A stretch of 64,000 nt of DNA from Puccinia triticina (lineage: Eukaryota; Basidiomycota; Pucciniomycetes; Pucciniales; Pucciniaceae). Of the stretch, positions 10,974-24,384 are shown piece by piece (the stretch's first letter is position 1; every line of letters starts with the position of its first letter). The translations under genes were made by a program, and so were the position numbers. Under the pieces are notes generated by a model. The model did not search any database. It was not told where the DNA came from and saw only the letters and a list, made by a program, of their open reading frames with translations. The DNA lies in contig NC_070558.1 in the NCBI RefSeq assembly GCF_026914185.1, positions 2,604,001 through 2,668,000 of the forward strand, in the 5' to 3' direction.

Positions 10974-13135
10974 TCAGCCGTCATGAACTTTCATCCAGTT
11001 GAGTAATCCTCTGGGCAAGAAGGGTCCAAAAGGTAAAAAGTACTGGAACCAGTACCACTTTCTGAAATCGGGATCTATAATCCCCGAGCGTCCCAAGCCG
11101 CGGTCGTATCTGTAGTGAGGAAGGAGCCACACCAGCGTCAAGGAAAATGCCAAGCTTTGAGAGGAAAAGACAGTGGGTCGGAATTACACAGCGGACAATT
11201 GGGGGATGAAAGCGGATCATTGATTTGAAGAGCATAATCAAAAGACGACATACAAGATTCCAAACATATCTACGCTCCAATACGACAGCCAAAAATAAGT
11301 GAGAACGTATCGCAACGGGCGCATTGTCCGGCCACCTAACACCTTCCGCACGTTCAGCGTCCGCTCGAGCACGATCCCCACGCCTTGGATGACGAAGAAC
11401 TTTGTTGTGCTGAAGCCTAAGTCCGGCTTAGTGATTGTGAAGATCCCTGAGAAAATAAGTAAATGGAAGATGTATTCCACTTGTTACAATAAGCTAATCT
11501 TTTCTATTTTGTTGAATCAAAATGAAGGATAATTACCCCACTCATGCTGGTTCGGTATAGGAAAGGTTTGGGTTCAGATATCAGAATGAAAGAGATTATA
11601 TGAGATTAGGAAATTCTGACGAAAGATAGAGCAATAAAAACTAAATCACTGACAAATATTCCACTCAAGAGCATGGAGCCCATGAGCATGAATAGTGGTT
11701 CTGAGCCAGGGCCGAAGAACAAGCGGCCCAGTTTAGCCATCGGCAGGCCACCGCAGGACACGAAATCTCGTCTAAAGACACACTGCCATCCTGGAAAAAT
11801 TCATGTGTTTGATTTTTAGACATATGGAATTCCAAATACCAAAGTGTTACATGTTGTTTATATATCTGGAGAATTTGACAGCGTTACGCGGCAACAAACC
11901 TTGTCCCCAAAACTCGGAAAGATTATCTCGAGATCCAAGTCTGTTGAAGAGCGGAGGATAGAGGGAAGTATCGAAGGGCTCGGGGCGTAGATCTTCAGGG
12001 AGAATCACGCGAGCGATTGTGATGAAAAGTAGCTCGGCACCGTTGAGAACCGCGCCGAGGATATTGAAAGCGCAGATAGCCGAGAAGGTGAAGATGGCGG
12101 CGGTGAGTTGGTTGACGACGACCTCTAACGCGCGGGATCTTTGGAGCCCGAACGTCTCCGAAATCCATCCCGACGGGCCCTCTGGATGGTTTATCGCAGG
12201 GAGCAGATATGCACACGTGACCAGGAACATCGTATGCTTCTTCGCGCTATCGACGAGCTGCTCTCGGATAAATTGTCCGATTGGCTTCCTTGAAGCCCGT
12301 GATAAGCATCGAGCTGGCGGCGCCCAAGTGTATGCTAAACCTCGGGGACTGAGTAGAAATATGGGAAAATCATACCTATCAGTTTGCATTTGCGATATGC
12401 GTTTGAATAGATGATCAAGAAGATTATAACAGTTATGCGAAGAAGATTATACACGGCGGTGCTTTTACCTAGCAACTATGCCGACTGAAAACTTGATCAA
12501 TTCCGCGACAGTTGGCGAATTATCCGAGTGAGGATCATCCTTGAGCTTGGTGGTCTGTGTCTGATTGAGATTCACATAAGGATTTAGTTGACGGCGCCCC
12601 GTGTTGCCGGTATGCCGATGCTCGAGGGACCCTTCGGTGGTCTTGTGGATTGTTGCCGGGTCAGCCTGGACCTCCTTGGGGACCGTCTCACGTTTTTCGG
12701 ACTCCGCCACGGATGCTTTTAAGGCTGGCCCACGATGGAAGGCGAATTGGACGGCCAAACAGCAGATATGGAATGTAGGCACGGCAACTAGGCCGTCTGA
12801 TGAAGATGATAGAGATTATCATTGATAGATCAGAAACCGTGACGGGACTCTTCGTCTTTCCAGGCAAGCCTTCGGTGGACTGTGGGTAGATATCAGCATT
12901 GGTACATGGACGTACAATTGACATGGAGATATTCCTCCAACGGTAAGAACAATTTTCGTGATTGTGTAGATATTGCCAAGCCTATGATGACCGGCAATAG
13001 TACCGAACGTATCACTCGAGCTGATGGATCTGCCTCGTATGCGGGATGGAGCAGGGAGCATTGTAGAAGGAGCAGAGGAACGCAGGCGAAGTTGAAGAGT
13101 TGCGACTGAGTGAATGAGCCGAGAAGCGTTGCCAT
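10974..13135 (-). CDS. Wax synthase-like membrane O-acyltransferase (MBOAT), 489 aa
   Basis: Six exons by my model: 13135-12916, 12796-12469, 12375-11900, 11790-11654, 11426-11254, 11109-10974 (1470 nt in frame). The family moves acyl groups to alcohols or other small acceptors in the ER membrane. Visible support: hydrophobic segments throughout (SVLLPVIIGLAI, TAAIFTFSAICAFNIL, FMLMGSMLLSGIF); SPRGLAYTWAPP near residue 200; and LYPPLFNRLGS...NLSEFWGQGWQ around residues 320-345, which matches the PPLF...SLxEFWGRRWH signature of fungal and plant wax-synthase domains. VSCGGLPMAKL and FFVIQGVGIVLE follow, as expected. The usual His in FWGRRWH is Gln here (FWGQGWQ). Exon 5 uses an AAG acceptor and is the least certain junction. 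The start is the first ATG before a hydrophobic stretch. The acceptor substrate cannot be told. Confidence 0.8.
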
Positions 13136-13139
13136 CTTA

Positions 13140-14700
13140 CTATGATCAAGTGTGAGTCAGTAACAGTTTGGCATCCAGAGATCAGACAACTGATAGAACC
13201 TGATCAGTATGACCTGTTGGCAACAGTTCAGCTGCAACTGAGAATAAGATTAAAAGTTTTGTCTTCGAAAGATGCTCATGAAGTGATCTCGCGGAATCAG
13301 ATGAGTTTAATCATTTATACCTCTTGAGGTATCTTCGCGCGATGGAGGATATCCTTGAACCCGTTGGGGGTCTGTCCAGTCTAGCCGATGAGTTTGTGCT
13401 GATGGCGATAGACAAGAGGTATACATCTTGGTTTATCTGGTAGAGTTTGCCGAATTAACATATCAGGTCATGCATCCTCTCCCCACGCATTCTTCACATT
13501 GATAGCTCATTCAGTTCAACAGTGCGATAAGGATTGAGAAGTGAAATTTTGATCGTGGCTAGCCCGGATGTCCGATCCACCCTGGGCTCTTGATGGGACA
13601 GACCTGAACAGAGCAAGCCTCCAGAGACAACAACCCCGAGGAAAAACAACGTTGGCACTTTTTTTTCGGATCTACGGCAAATATGATTTATCTATGACTG
13701 CAGATGACTGCTCAAGCGGTTCCAGAAACTACGTACCCATAACCGGGAGGTTCTCGAGCTAACTTGAAAAACCCAGATTCCGACCGGGCGGTGGGCCATT
13801 ATCTTTTGCCAAAATAAGTTATCCACATGTTATACATCTTGGAAAAACCACAGGCTCCTCAGTCCCTTTTTTATCCTGCTTCTTGGATGCAAGCAGAAAG
13901 GGGAATCTCCCCAGACTGCGTTGCAACCATTTCGAAGAGCTGAGTGAGGAGTACTAGTAGGCATGTGCTCCTTCTTTGCCTGAAACCTGAGCTATAAATC
14001 GTGACACCAGTCCGCTGCGCATAGCCTGCTTTCCCAATGGGTTTGAGAGTAACTGGATGATATTATTGAGATCGGATCTCCTGCATTCCAGCCGCTTTCT
14101 GCGGATGAAGAAGAGGAAACGGTTGAGGCCGCTTCCCCTACATGGTCTCTTGTTTAGGGGGTGTCGGGCTGTCTTCCCGGTTGGCCAACTGAGGCCCATG
14201 CGGCGAACAAGCTGCTTAGATGGGATTCCTTCGAGTCCAACCGTCTCGACTCGAATTGAATAGCTGAAAGTTGCAGGTTTAATCAAAAGTTCGCTTCTCG
14301 ATCACTAACGAACTTGAGAGCCATCTCCCCCCTATGACTTTGAGTCTTGACCACGCCAGTCGTCGTCCCACACCCGGTATTGGAGCACGAGCTGGGCTGG
14401 CGAAGTCAACATTTTTGTCTGGGGAAGCCAATCTACCGTCGAGTCGGGCTTTACACGCGACTCAATACCGAATGCATAGGAATGGTTGGACAAACAAGCC
14501 TTCCCTTCGTCCCGCTCCGTATCCCAACAACTAGAGTAGTATGGAGCAATCCTCGGCTGCCACTTGCTTGTTCTTAGTTATACGTTTGGTCTTTAGGGAG
14601 GAGGCCTTTCGTCTCTTCGGTTATGCTACACCATCTGTGCATAACTATCTTTATTCGCACACAGTTATCTCTTGTCGGGTGCGCTCTGAATTAGCATAAA
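13140..14700. other. No gene recognised
   Basis: Upstream flank of the acyltransferase gene; it should contain its promoter. A minus-strand open frame of 110 codons at 13954-14286 has no recognisable features. Confidence 0.4.
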
Positions 14701-14715
14701 AGATCAAACTGACAG

Positions 14716-15168
14716 ATTTTCTCTCGGTACGAATGTCTTGAATCTTTTCATACTTTGACTGCCGAAAATCGGAATCACCGACGTGAACACGGAAATCGCT
14801 ATACCGTCCGCCATGTATGAGAAAGCCTTGCAGAAACAAGTATTGCAGGTTACTGGTGGTTGCCTGTCTAAGCGGCGTAATTAGCGAGAGTTATCTACTA
14901 ATTGGCCAGTTTGATCGTAACTAAGATTTGGCCCTGCAAAAACAGTTGGGATACACCAGTCATCTGTGATTCGTTCGGAAGTCCAGCTCGGGTATCTTTT
15001 ACATGCACAAAGGCATGTGGTAATTATACCTCGACCTTGATTCCGTTACCAAGTTTCTCAAGCAAGGTTATAAAGTATCACTTCAACCATAGAGAGTTGG
15101 GATGTATGACTGGATTCCTAATATCGTATAATACAAATCGTGTAAACTTCAACATCAGCGTGCTCTGA
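14716..15168 (+). CDS. Partial candidate: small cysteine-rich secreted protein
   Basis: Two exons can be joined in frame: 14716-14814 (33 codons) and 14926-15168 (81 codons plus stop), using a GTATGA donor and a CTAAG acceptor. The joined product has six cysteines: one in exon 1 (RYECLES), then PCKN, PVICDS, FTCTKACGNYTST (two) and RELGCMTG, with one N-glycosylation motif (NYT). Size and cysteine number resemble rust candidate effectors. The 5' exon with start and signal peptide was not resolved; a weak candidate ATG is at 14623 (MLHHLCITIFI), but it needs a poor donor and a 42-bp intron. No family recognised; could be chance. Confidence 0.3.
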
Positions 15169-15197
15169 CGACGTTCCGAGCGAAGAGGCAACGAGCC

Positions 15198-15371
15198 ATG
15201 ACTGCTACGCTGGAGCACGGCCACCCGAGGGGGTCCAACGCATATCGTCGGTCGAAGACTAGCCTCTCCAACACCCGTCGACGCTGGAAAGAGAGGAAGG
15301 AAATGATCTGGAAGATTGCCAGTCTGATTCGCTCGAGCTACAAGAACCTGAAGGCAGCCAAAGGAGCGTAA
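15198..15371 (+). CDS. Possible small basic ORF, 57 aa
   Basis: ATG at 15198 to TAA at 15371. Arg/Lys-rich product with NTRRRWKERKEMIWKIASLI, which could form an amphipathic helix. Codon choice is GC-richer than the flanks, the only hint of coding. It may be a terminal exon of an unresolved gene. No homologue recognised. Confidence 0.25.
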   Translation: MTATLEHGHPRGSNAYRRSKTSLSNTRRRWKERKEMIWKIASLIRSSYKNLKAAKGA

Positions 15372-15379
15372 AAGTCAAG

Positions 15380-16515
15380 TTGGGTTCAATTATTTTGCCT
15401 CTTTTCCTTCCAGTCTAGGCCCCACCCAGTTTAGTGAAACCACTCATTTATCATCTCCTTTCCTTCCTCTCAATTTTAGAAGGAAGGAGCAGTGAGAAAG
15501 TCTCACCTAGAGGCCTTTCAAAAAGATACCATTTCTTTCAAGATCCTGGACCAAATGCCGACCCCTGAGACGTGATAACCACATACAATCACCCTTGAAC
15601 TATCTCTCCTGTATGCTCTAACCCCTTCAAGTCTTCCCTCCTCCCAATATTTTTTGAACTGTGTATCTACTTTATCTCCACGGACATCTAAGAGAGGGAC
15701 AACATGGTGCATTTTGTCAATAGGGCCAGGAATCAGATCAAATCCACTCCTTTGATCTAGAAAAATGATAGATATACCTGTGCATCCAATTGTTTTGATT
15801 GGAGGCTTGGAAAAACAACTCCCAAAAAATGGCTCACAACTCCCAAAAGTTTGTTTACCTCACACAGACCCGCAGTCAACCCCTCCTCAATGTTTAACCA
15901 AACATTCAGAAGCGTCCAGGTGAGGCTAGTCATGGCACCTGGCTGGATGCTCCGGACCCTGGACATCCCCCCAACAATTTTCAGTTGAAAGTTTCCACAG
16001 GATGTGGGCCAACTCCAGGAATGCCCCTGTGGTATTACAGTGCACACCCCTTATATCTCACTTACTGATATCAACCTATGTATTTCTACAAAGTTCAGGG
16101 CACAGAGCATATGCAGAATTGAAAATTATATGAAGTTTTGGAGTGCTGAGACATGTGTTTGGATTTGATATTGATTGCTATAAAATCAAAACCAAAACCA
16201 GACTAAATATAAAATAGATTAGATAAGGAAACAAATAAGAATAAAGAGAATAAGAACAAGAAAAATTTATCACCCAGATGATATGGAAATAGAAAGACAA
16301 CTAGCAGAAATTCTAGATAGACAGAGAATAAAGGACTCCAAAAATGATCATAATATTAAAAGATCTGAGATCAGCTTATAGGAGACAAATGATTCTTCAG
16401 GGTGAGTGAATGTTGGTTTTTGATTCTCACCAAATCAGAGGAGTCATTCTTGAGTTAGTCAAGTGATGAGGAGCTCTTGAGAAATTTCAAGACAGGAAGA
16501 GAATATTGGTTGAGG
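15380..16515. other. No gene recognised
   Basis: AT-rich. A 96-codon minus-strand open frame at 15757-16047 has no recognised motif. Confidence 0.4.
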
Positions 16516-16872
16516 CAACAATGGGTAGTGACATTACGTTAAATTATTCACGTACTTTGTGTAACATAACTACCCTTGTTACCCGCAGCTGCCTGTTATG
16601 TTATTTGTAACGGGGTCTTTGCAGGCCTTGTGCGTAACATAACGGGCTCTTTTTTTGAGGTTGTTACTGCGGGTTATCCACTGGATAATGTGTAACAAGC
16701 CAAAATAGGCCATTATCTGGCGGTCTGCAGGCGCCAGTAACATAGCAAATATAATTATTTTTCCCTTATGTTGCAGCGGTACTGTAACACACTGCTGTTA
16801 CAAGTAACAGTAACAATAATGGCTGAAAAATCATTACATTACCCTTATTGGCAATGTAACTACCCATCATTG
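16516..16872. mobile_element. hAT-like MITE, GTTAC family
   Basis: Starts CAACAATGGGTAGTGACATT and ends AATGTAACTACCCATCATTG. The flanks GTTGAGG (16509-16515) and GTTGAGA (16873-16879) are a 7-bp duplication with one change. Interior rich in GTTATGTTAC-type motifs like the nested MITE at 3767-4174. A fragment with the same terminus (AATGGGTAGTTACA) lies at about 17462. Confidence 0.85.
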
Positions 16873-17762
16873 GTTGAGATGAGTGTTTATGTGGTATTGG
16901 ACTCCGTCTTTCCTAGGCAGAGGCAGTTGGGTGAGGGGAAAAGGTGCTGTTTAGGCTGCCCTCAATGGAGGTCCAGATGATGAGTTGCAAAGATTACAAA
17001 GGATGGCTTGGTTGGGTTGGATTTCACAAGATACAAGTTTGGGGCATGGATTGGAACAAAGAACAAGGGCAGAACAGACTCCGCAAGACTCAAGAACTAT
17101 GATGGTCTTTTTTCTTGGATCAGGCATTCCCATGCCAACCCATCATCTGAGTGTGGACTTGCCCTTGGAGTCCAGGTAGAACATGTCACAGGAGGCTCCA
17201 TCCTATCCTTGCCTGTGACACCCACACAGACCATACAACAACACACAAAAGAAAAGAGGAACAACTGTAGGAAGGAAAAACAAAACATCTAAGCCAAGCC
17301 CAAAAACCATGACCATCAAACTTGGCTTCCTGTGGCTCTTGGGGACCAACATGCATCTGAGTCTTGAAGCAGAACCATGAATATCCCGCGCCGCCCTTCC
17401 GCCATCTTGAAGGATCCCATAAACCATCAGTTCCCTGGCCACAACCCAACCCCACCCCCTAATGGGTAGTTACAATACACTGCAATAACCCCAGTTATCC
17501 GCCTAAACGCTTGCTGTTACTATGCTCAGGTGTTACAGCCATTCCAAAAAAGCTTGGATGCTTTGGAGTAAGGCTGTGACCCGGGGTTTGTGTTGGGGCA
17601 TGAGTGCTCAGCCCGCACCCTGAACCCCTTATGCCCCAAGGTATGCACCGATCATACCTGTCCCAAGCAATTTACCCATCAAAATGCAATGCCCCGGGCG
17701 TGGGGCATGTCAGAGCACCATCCCAAGCCCTGAACCCCGGGGCATGGGTGTGGGTTACAGCC

Positions 17763-18143
17763 AGGACCCCGGAAAGCCCCAAGCAAGCCACCTCATGTAA
17801 ATTCGGCTCATTCCAGGTTTTGGATACGTGGGAAAATTGGGTTTTTCCCAAATAGACCCGGTTTAGATATGTGGTACATGAGGAGGATCTTTTGGGAGAA
17901 AGCCCCAGCGGGGCAAAATTGGATGCAAAATGTCTTTTTGGTTGGGAAATGAACCCAAGCCCTAAACAGTTGGTTTTTATTTCAAGGCAAACCCCAATAA
18001 ATACCAATTACATTAGGACCATCTTGGACAAATATATCAATTTGGATACATATTTACTGATTTACATGAGGAACATTTTGCAAAAAAATGTCCCCCGGAC
18101 ATGTGCTACATGAGGCGGCTTTGTATGGGCTCTCCGGGGTTCT
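17763..18143. mobile_element. TIR element, AGGACCCCGG family, copy 1
   Basis: 381 bp. Left end AGGACCCCGGAAAGCCCC, right end GGGCTCTCCGGGGTTCT; the inverted match continues into CCACCTCATGTA / TACATGAGGCGG. TTACAGCC flanks it exactly on both sides (17755-17762 and 18144-18151), an 8-bp duplication as in hAT elements. No coding capacity. Relatives: 40787-42282 and a fragment at about 56835-57000. Confidence 0.85.
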
Positions 18144-18659
18144 TTACAGCCTGTGGGACTTTCCAACCTTGTATGCAATAAAGTGACAAGGTTGGACATT
18201 TTGATATATGCAGGATGCCTATATCAAAATCAGGCAAGCTCAATCAGAGACTTCTAGATGGTTTTCCTGGATTTTGATTCCAGAATCAGAATCCTTGACC
18301 AATTTTCACCCTAGACTCCCATTCCCATCAACGCACCCAGGTGTCATGCTTGCGGGGATTGATATCCATCTGTCAAACCTTGTTGTTGGATACACACAGG
18401 TTGGCAAATCCAGAAAGAATTTCCGCAGGAAATTCCATCCAAAGAAGCCAAGCTTTTTCGGCATATCCGTAACAACTGTTATGGTATAGGGTTATATTTC
18501 AGTATTAGCATATGTATTTAGAGCATGTTTATATCCTGTTTCTCTGTTACTCTAAAAGACTCCTCCCCTGGGTGCCGGTGAACTCTTCTTTTCCTCACTC
18601 TCTCTTGTTTTCTCTTCACCGGCATCCCAGAGCGTAAGAACAACTTGTTTTAAGCCCGG

Positions 18660-18905
18660 GCCAGAATTTGTGATGTGTTACTCGCATTATTAGTAACGTA
18701 ACGCGTTAAGCGCTGGATAACGAGATAAAGAGGGGCAGATGGCCCCCTCCGACTAATCAATATCTGCCCCACCGTGCCAGCGAATATCACAACAGACATC
18801 AAATAATAAAATTCTTTGAGTGGCAATATCACAACGCACTTCCGTTTGACAGTAGCGAGCAAAAAATTGTCGTGATATCGGCACGTTACCGATAACCGTG
18901 CCGGA
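18660..18905. repeat. Fragment of the GTTAC-type MITE
   Basis: GTAACGTAACGCGTTAAGCG and later CACGTTACCGATAACCGTG resemble the interior of the 3767-4174 element. Ends not clear. The remainder of 18150-19200 has no gene I can support. Confidence 0.45.
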
Positions 18906-19211
18906 CCTACCCACCACCCCACATTTGTCCCCTTCCCTTCCTTTACCTCTCCTCTCCCCGCTCCCTATCCTCTTTGTGTCAGACAACACACTGACACGAC
19001 GCTCATGGGGAATAGACACGAGCCGGAATCATTGCACCACGTTCTGATGATAATCTTTGGAATCACACGATAGAAAGAGAAAGAAAGAGAGGGGTCGTCG
19101 ACCACCGGCTGACGGAAAGAAGCTGTGACCCAGAGTTCGTTTTTCGGGTTTAGTTTAGAAGAAGAAAAGAAAGGGGATTGGAGCGCGTGCCGAGAGCGGG
19201 CGCCGGGCAGG

Positions 19212-22200
19212 TCACTCGAAGGTCGGTTTCTTCGGCAACGGATGGACCAGCGTGTGGTGAGGATGAGGCTGGGGATGCGGCGGCAGAGCGTTAGCCGCCG
19301 GGAGGGCAGACGGAGGGGGCGGAGGGGGGTGCCACATAGGCTGCGGCAGCGCAGCATGAGCCGGCCCAGGAAGTCCCGATGGCGCACGAGCCGCGGAGGA
19401 GGAAGGGGCAGAGCCGGGGCCGCCCTCGCCGGACAGGACCTGCGGGCCGTTGTGTGGGTAGTGCATGCCGGGGAGGTGGTGGTGGTGGAGCTGTCCGGGG
19501 CGGGGCGGGGCCGCCTGGAGGTGGTGGTGCGCGGCGGGGCCAGAGATAGACGGCGGAGGCGGAGACGGGAAGGCGGGCATTCCGGGGATCGGCTTCGCGG
19601 GCAGAGCCGCGCCAGCAGGGATCGGCGAAGGGAGGACGGGGTCGGGGTAGTGGGCGTGCAGGGAGACTGCGGGCCGGGTTTCCTGCCCCTCCTCCTCGCC
19701 TTCCTCCTCCTCCTCGTCGTCGTCGTCGGCTTTCGAGGACTGACTGGGCCCGGCCTCGTCGTTGTTTTCCTGGATCGCGACGCCGTCGAGCGACGAGGGC
19801 GCAGGAGGCGCGGAGGGGCCCTCCAGAGGGGCCTCGCTGTTGACGCCGGGCGGAGGGTCGGCCTGGTCTTGGGTGGCCGATTCGGCGGCGGCAAGCGTGG
19901 TGGTGATCGGCGGCAACGAGTGCGGCCGGCCGGGGTCCTCCGGAGACCGGGCGGGCTCGGCAAAGGAGACCGGGTCGGGATAGCTGCTGGCGGGCCTCTC
20001 GCCCATCATGTGCTGGTACTGGGAGTCGAACACGATCGGCGACGCGCCGGACGGTCGCCGCGAGTTGTGGCCATTCAGATAGCTGTTGTGCTCGGCCGGC
20101 GAGGCTTGCGAGCCCGCGTGCGAGTCCCGCCGATGGAAACTCGCCGTGGGTGATAGTTGGGAGTGCTGGGACCCGTCGGTCGGCGAGAGTTGTGGGTGCT
20201 GTTTAGCATTCAAAGTCGTCGATGATGAAGCTTGAGGATTCAAGCTTGCGGTAGGCGAGATTCCTGGCTGGCTGTGTGTGCTACCAGTAGGGGAGATTTC
20301 CTGTGATTGTTGCTTCAAGCCTTTCAACCTGTCCTCGACCTTTTGTCGATGTTGCTACAAGAACGAAGAGTGATATTAGTGCTTCACGTATTTCTAATGA
20401 ATGATGTATCTCTTTTGTTGCTCACTCGATTTTTCAAGTGCACGTCGAAGTTTGTGAATGATTCGCCGGGACCGACGGTATAGAGCTGTCAAAAGAAACC
20501 CAAGTTAGAGCTGACCCAGCGGAGCGCCAGCCGAGGCAAAAACAGAGACAAACTTTTCCAGGACAATCCATGCACTTGATCCTCCAATCGCAGCCCACGA
20601 TGACAGGAGGTTGACCAGGAGCAAGGACGTCCCTTTTCGGCCTGGGGATCAGTTCGACCTGGTCTGAAGGCCAGTCAGCGCGGATCTTTTCGCGCGCAGC
20701 AAGCATCCATGCCGGCGGTTCGAACTTAAGAGCAGCGCTGATCGGCGGCGGCACCCGCCCGTTGGTCATCGAGCGTCGCGGCTCGCTCCTCAGACTTTTG
20801 CCCCCGCCTACTGAGCCTGAGATTGAGCCGGAACGAGAGCCTGGGTGGGTTACGGACTTTGCTTGGCTTTCCTCAGGGGTCTTGCTCCCGTTCTTGGTTT
20901 TCTCGGACGAGTCCTTCGATCGGGGCTCTTTCTTCTTCTGGTTTTCCTGTCGAGTCCCCATCACGGGCGGAGATTTCGAACCTGCTGGGCGGTCGGGGCC
21001 GTCTTCGTTCTTTGCAGAACCTTTCTTGTTTTTCTCGGCGGTCTTCGTACTACTCCGACGGCTTCTGACGCGCGCTGGTTTGGTGGGTTGAGGGGTCGAT
21101 GTGGATTGCGATCGGGCGTTGGTAGGTGAGTTCGAGTCTGGAGAGTTGCTCTGCTCGGGGGAATCGATGATCATCGTCTTGGATATGCTTTTTTGTGCTC
21201 GGGTGCTGGGCGGAGGAGCCTCTGAAGATGTCTGGATGCGCGAACGTTTCTTAGGAACAGGTTTTTCCGAGCCCCCATTAGTCGTTGAGCGGACGGATGC
21301 AACAGGGGAAGACTCTCTGGAAGCAGCACTCTTGGTGCTACTCGCAACACTACCAGCGCGATCTTCACTACGTCTAAGCTGTTCCGACTTGAGCAGCAAA
21401 CCCGTCCGACCATCTTTTTTGCGCTTCTTGCTGTTCAGACTGGCAGGAAGGTTTTGGTTTTCAGCTTTATTCTTGTCCTTGCGGACGATTTCTTGGTCGG
21501 CGATAGCTTGTTTGGCTTTGTCAGCTTCCAATTTAAGGCTCGTATGATAGTCGGCCGAAGTGTTGTAAAGGGTAGGTCGGTTTCTTTTATACCGATGCAG
21601 GTATCTCCCTATTGCTCGAAAGGTGTCCAGAGGATCAATACTGGTACATGGATGCAGGCTAGATCAAGTCGCAGTACGTACCACATTCGCCACAAAGGGT
21701 ATCTTTTCCGCCCATTCCTTTCCGCCTGCCCACAGCGATCGACTCAGGGCAGCCGCAATTACTGCAGTGCCAAACACCGTCGACCATAGGATCATGCAGA
21801 CCAAGAGACTCCCAATTGACCCCGCCACCCCCGCCACGAGTACGAGATCCGGCAGGAGTGGGCTTCTTGGACGCATTGGCGTTGGACGATGGATCGGCTT
21901 TGTTGTTGGTCTTCTTGTTGGATGCACTGGGCACAGGCGTACCAGCATTGCTTGGCGTGGGCGCGTCATCCTTTTCGACTGTCGGGTTCGACTCAGTCGT
22001 TTTGGGAGGCGTGCCAGCAGGCGCAACATCCGCAGTCGCACCGCGCAGCCTGCGAGAGACTCGGCTGCCGGTAGCTTTGTTGGGTGTACCCAACTGGCTG
22101 TCAGGGATCTGGACTTCTTTGCTGACGGGGATATGTTTTTTCGGCGGGAGTTCTTTGGGAGTGGGTGCGTAAGTACATACAGGTGATATACAAACAGTCT

Positions 22201-24352
22201 TGATAAATCAACTCACCGGATGGCTCAGGTATTTCGACAGCCGATTCTTCGATGGCAAACGGTTCAGCGACAGGTTGGATAGGCACGATCAAATCCTCGT
22301 TCTCGTTCTGATAGGGCAGCACCATCTTGAGACCTTGGATGGGTACGATACTGCGGACGGTGCGCTGGGATTCCCGGTCGGGTAGAGTGATACCTCGGCG
22401 GCTACGAGTCTGTCGGCGCTTCCTGCGTGCCTCTCGATCGTGCTCTTTCTCCTGACGATCAAGCTCTTCGGCGTTGAGGAGATTGAGGAATGGGGTGAAG
22501 TCGTCCACCTGGCCTGTCCGAATCGGATCGGTGACTCGTTGTAGAAATGCATATCGTAGCTCGTCATTTGGCACGGGGTAGCCATTGGTGTGCTCCACTA
22601 GGGCCAATGATTTCACGTAGGTTTCGATCTGTTCGCGAATAGAGTGCGCAATCGCTGTCCTGAAATGACAAAAAAAAAGGCAGTTCTAGCCATGACTTCC
22701 ACGTATGTGAGTTTGATAGGGGAGAAGAGCACATACTTGAATTCGCCACCGAGGCCCAAATCATTAGCATAGACCTCGACAAATTCTTCTGGGGAATTGT
22801 TGAGTTCGCTGATTTCCCATTCGAAGCGATCGGTGAGATGGATATTACCGGAGATGATATCGAGGTTGATGGGGATCCTTAGTTCGTCGTCTCTGAGGTC
22901 TGATGAGAGCGGGATGGCTTCTGCGGTTTCGGGTCTGAAGTTCTGGTCGTTGTAGTCGATCAGGCGCGATCGGATTGATGACTGGGTGGCCGTGGGGAGG
23001 AGGGAGGGCCGATCGAGCTTGGGCCGCTTGGGGCCCCGTGGCAGGTCTGTTGTGAGGTCCGGTTTCAGCTCGGTCTGATCATCGATGGCCATGATCCGCT
23101 GCCTCCACTCGGCCCACCAGGCCTCTTCTTTCTGTTGCTGCTGAAGATCGCTCGTCGGCTGTGGATGATCAGGGGGTAAATAGCTGGTGCCCGGATCTGC
23201 TCCGGTGGGTTCTTCTTCTTCTGGAGGAACGCTCAACCGACTGGCCAGATGGCCTTCAAAATTTTCGTGTAGCTTGTACTCTTCCAGCTGTTCTTTGATC
23301 GCGCTGACGATCGGACCTGAGAAGTGCTGGATGGGAAGGATCAGGTCTTCGCACAGGTGGACTGCAAATTGTTCTGGAGTGACGACTGGTTCTGTTTATA
23401 ATAGATAAAATGTGTAAAAATGAGCGATGTTGCTAGGACAGGATATTAAGCGGGATTCGGACCTTTGAGGTTCCAGGTAAAAGTGTCCCTGAGTTTCCAG
23501 TGTTCGATCTCGATTTCGAGTCTGATGGGCACTAGGATCTCTTCGGTATTGGAGACCAGTTTGAGGTCGTGTTTGGTGAGTTTGAGACGGGGCCGGTTCT
23601 TGCGTTTGCCGGTGGCTGCGGCTTTATCGGCATCGATCGGCAGCTGGAGGCGGAAGCGGCTGCTGCGGGTGTGGCTGTGGCCCGCCTCGCCGAGCCAGTC
23701 GGAGCGGGTGACGTCGAGGGCCTCGCTGTAGGAGGAGGCAAAGATGGTGCGTTTCTGGCGGCGGCCATGGAAGGTGGCACTCTCGTGGGCCTGCTCCTTG
23801 GACGCCCAGCGGAAGATGGCCGCCCTGTCGGCATCGGAGATGACCCGTTTGGGGGGCGAGTGGGGGATGGTGGATGAGCTGGCGGGATGGTGGTCTGCAG
23901 GCTTGGTGCTGTGGGGGTTGCGGGACGAGGAGGGGGAGGGGAACTGGGGGTGATCGAAGGCCTGATCGGAGTGGATGATCGGGGGCAGATGGTTCTGCTT
24001 CGGGGGCGAGTGGGCGGAGACGGTTGAGGAGGGTGATTCGAGGGTGGCCAGGGACGCCGGCCGGTGGCCGTTGTGCTGGGAGGGGAAGGTGGGCGTGGCC
24101 GAGCGCAGTTCGGGTGGGCCGGCGAGGATGGCCGAGCTGGAGCGGTGGAGGGCCGAGCGAGGCTGAATCTGAGGGTGGAATGTTGGGGATTGGAGCAGCT
24201 GGTGCTGATGTAAGAGATGCTGCTGTTGCTGCTGCTGCTGCTGTTGGAACTTTTTGCGCAGTTGGGGGTTTTGTTGGAGTTGAAGCTGTTGCTGGTGAAG
24301 TTGAAGCTGCTGTTGCTGTTGCTGCTGCTGCTGTTGAAGTTGAAGTTGTTGT

Positions 24353-24384
<32 letters not shown>

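Noticed and set aside
12360..12390. 27-bp intron GTATGATTTT...CTCAG in the acyltransferase gene
   Set aside because: Too short for a fungal intron; reading through gives the conserved YDFPIFLLSPRG segment.
18965..20327. Long open frames on both strands (332-342 codons) besides the SNF5 tail
   Set aside because: They are GC-rich shadow frames of the last SNF5 exon; Arg/Gly/Pro-biased with no domain, while the 371-codon minus frame continues the conserved exon.
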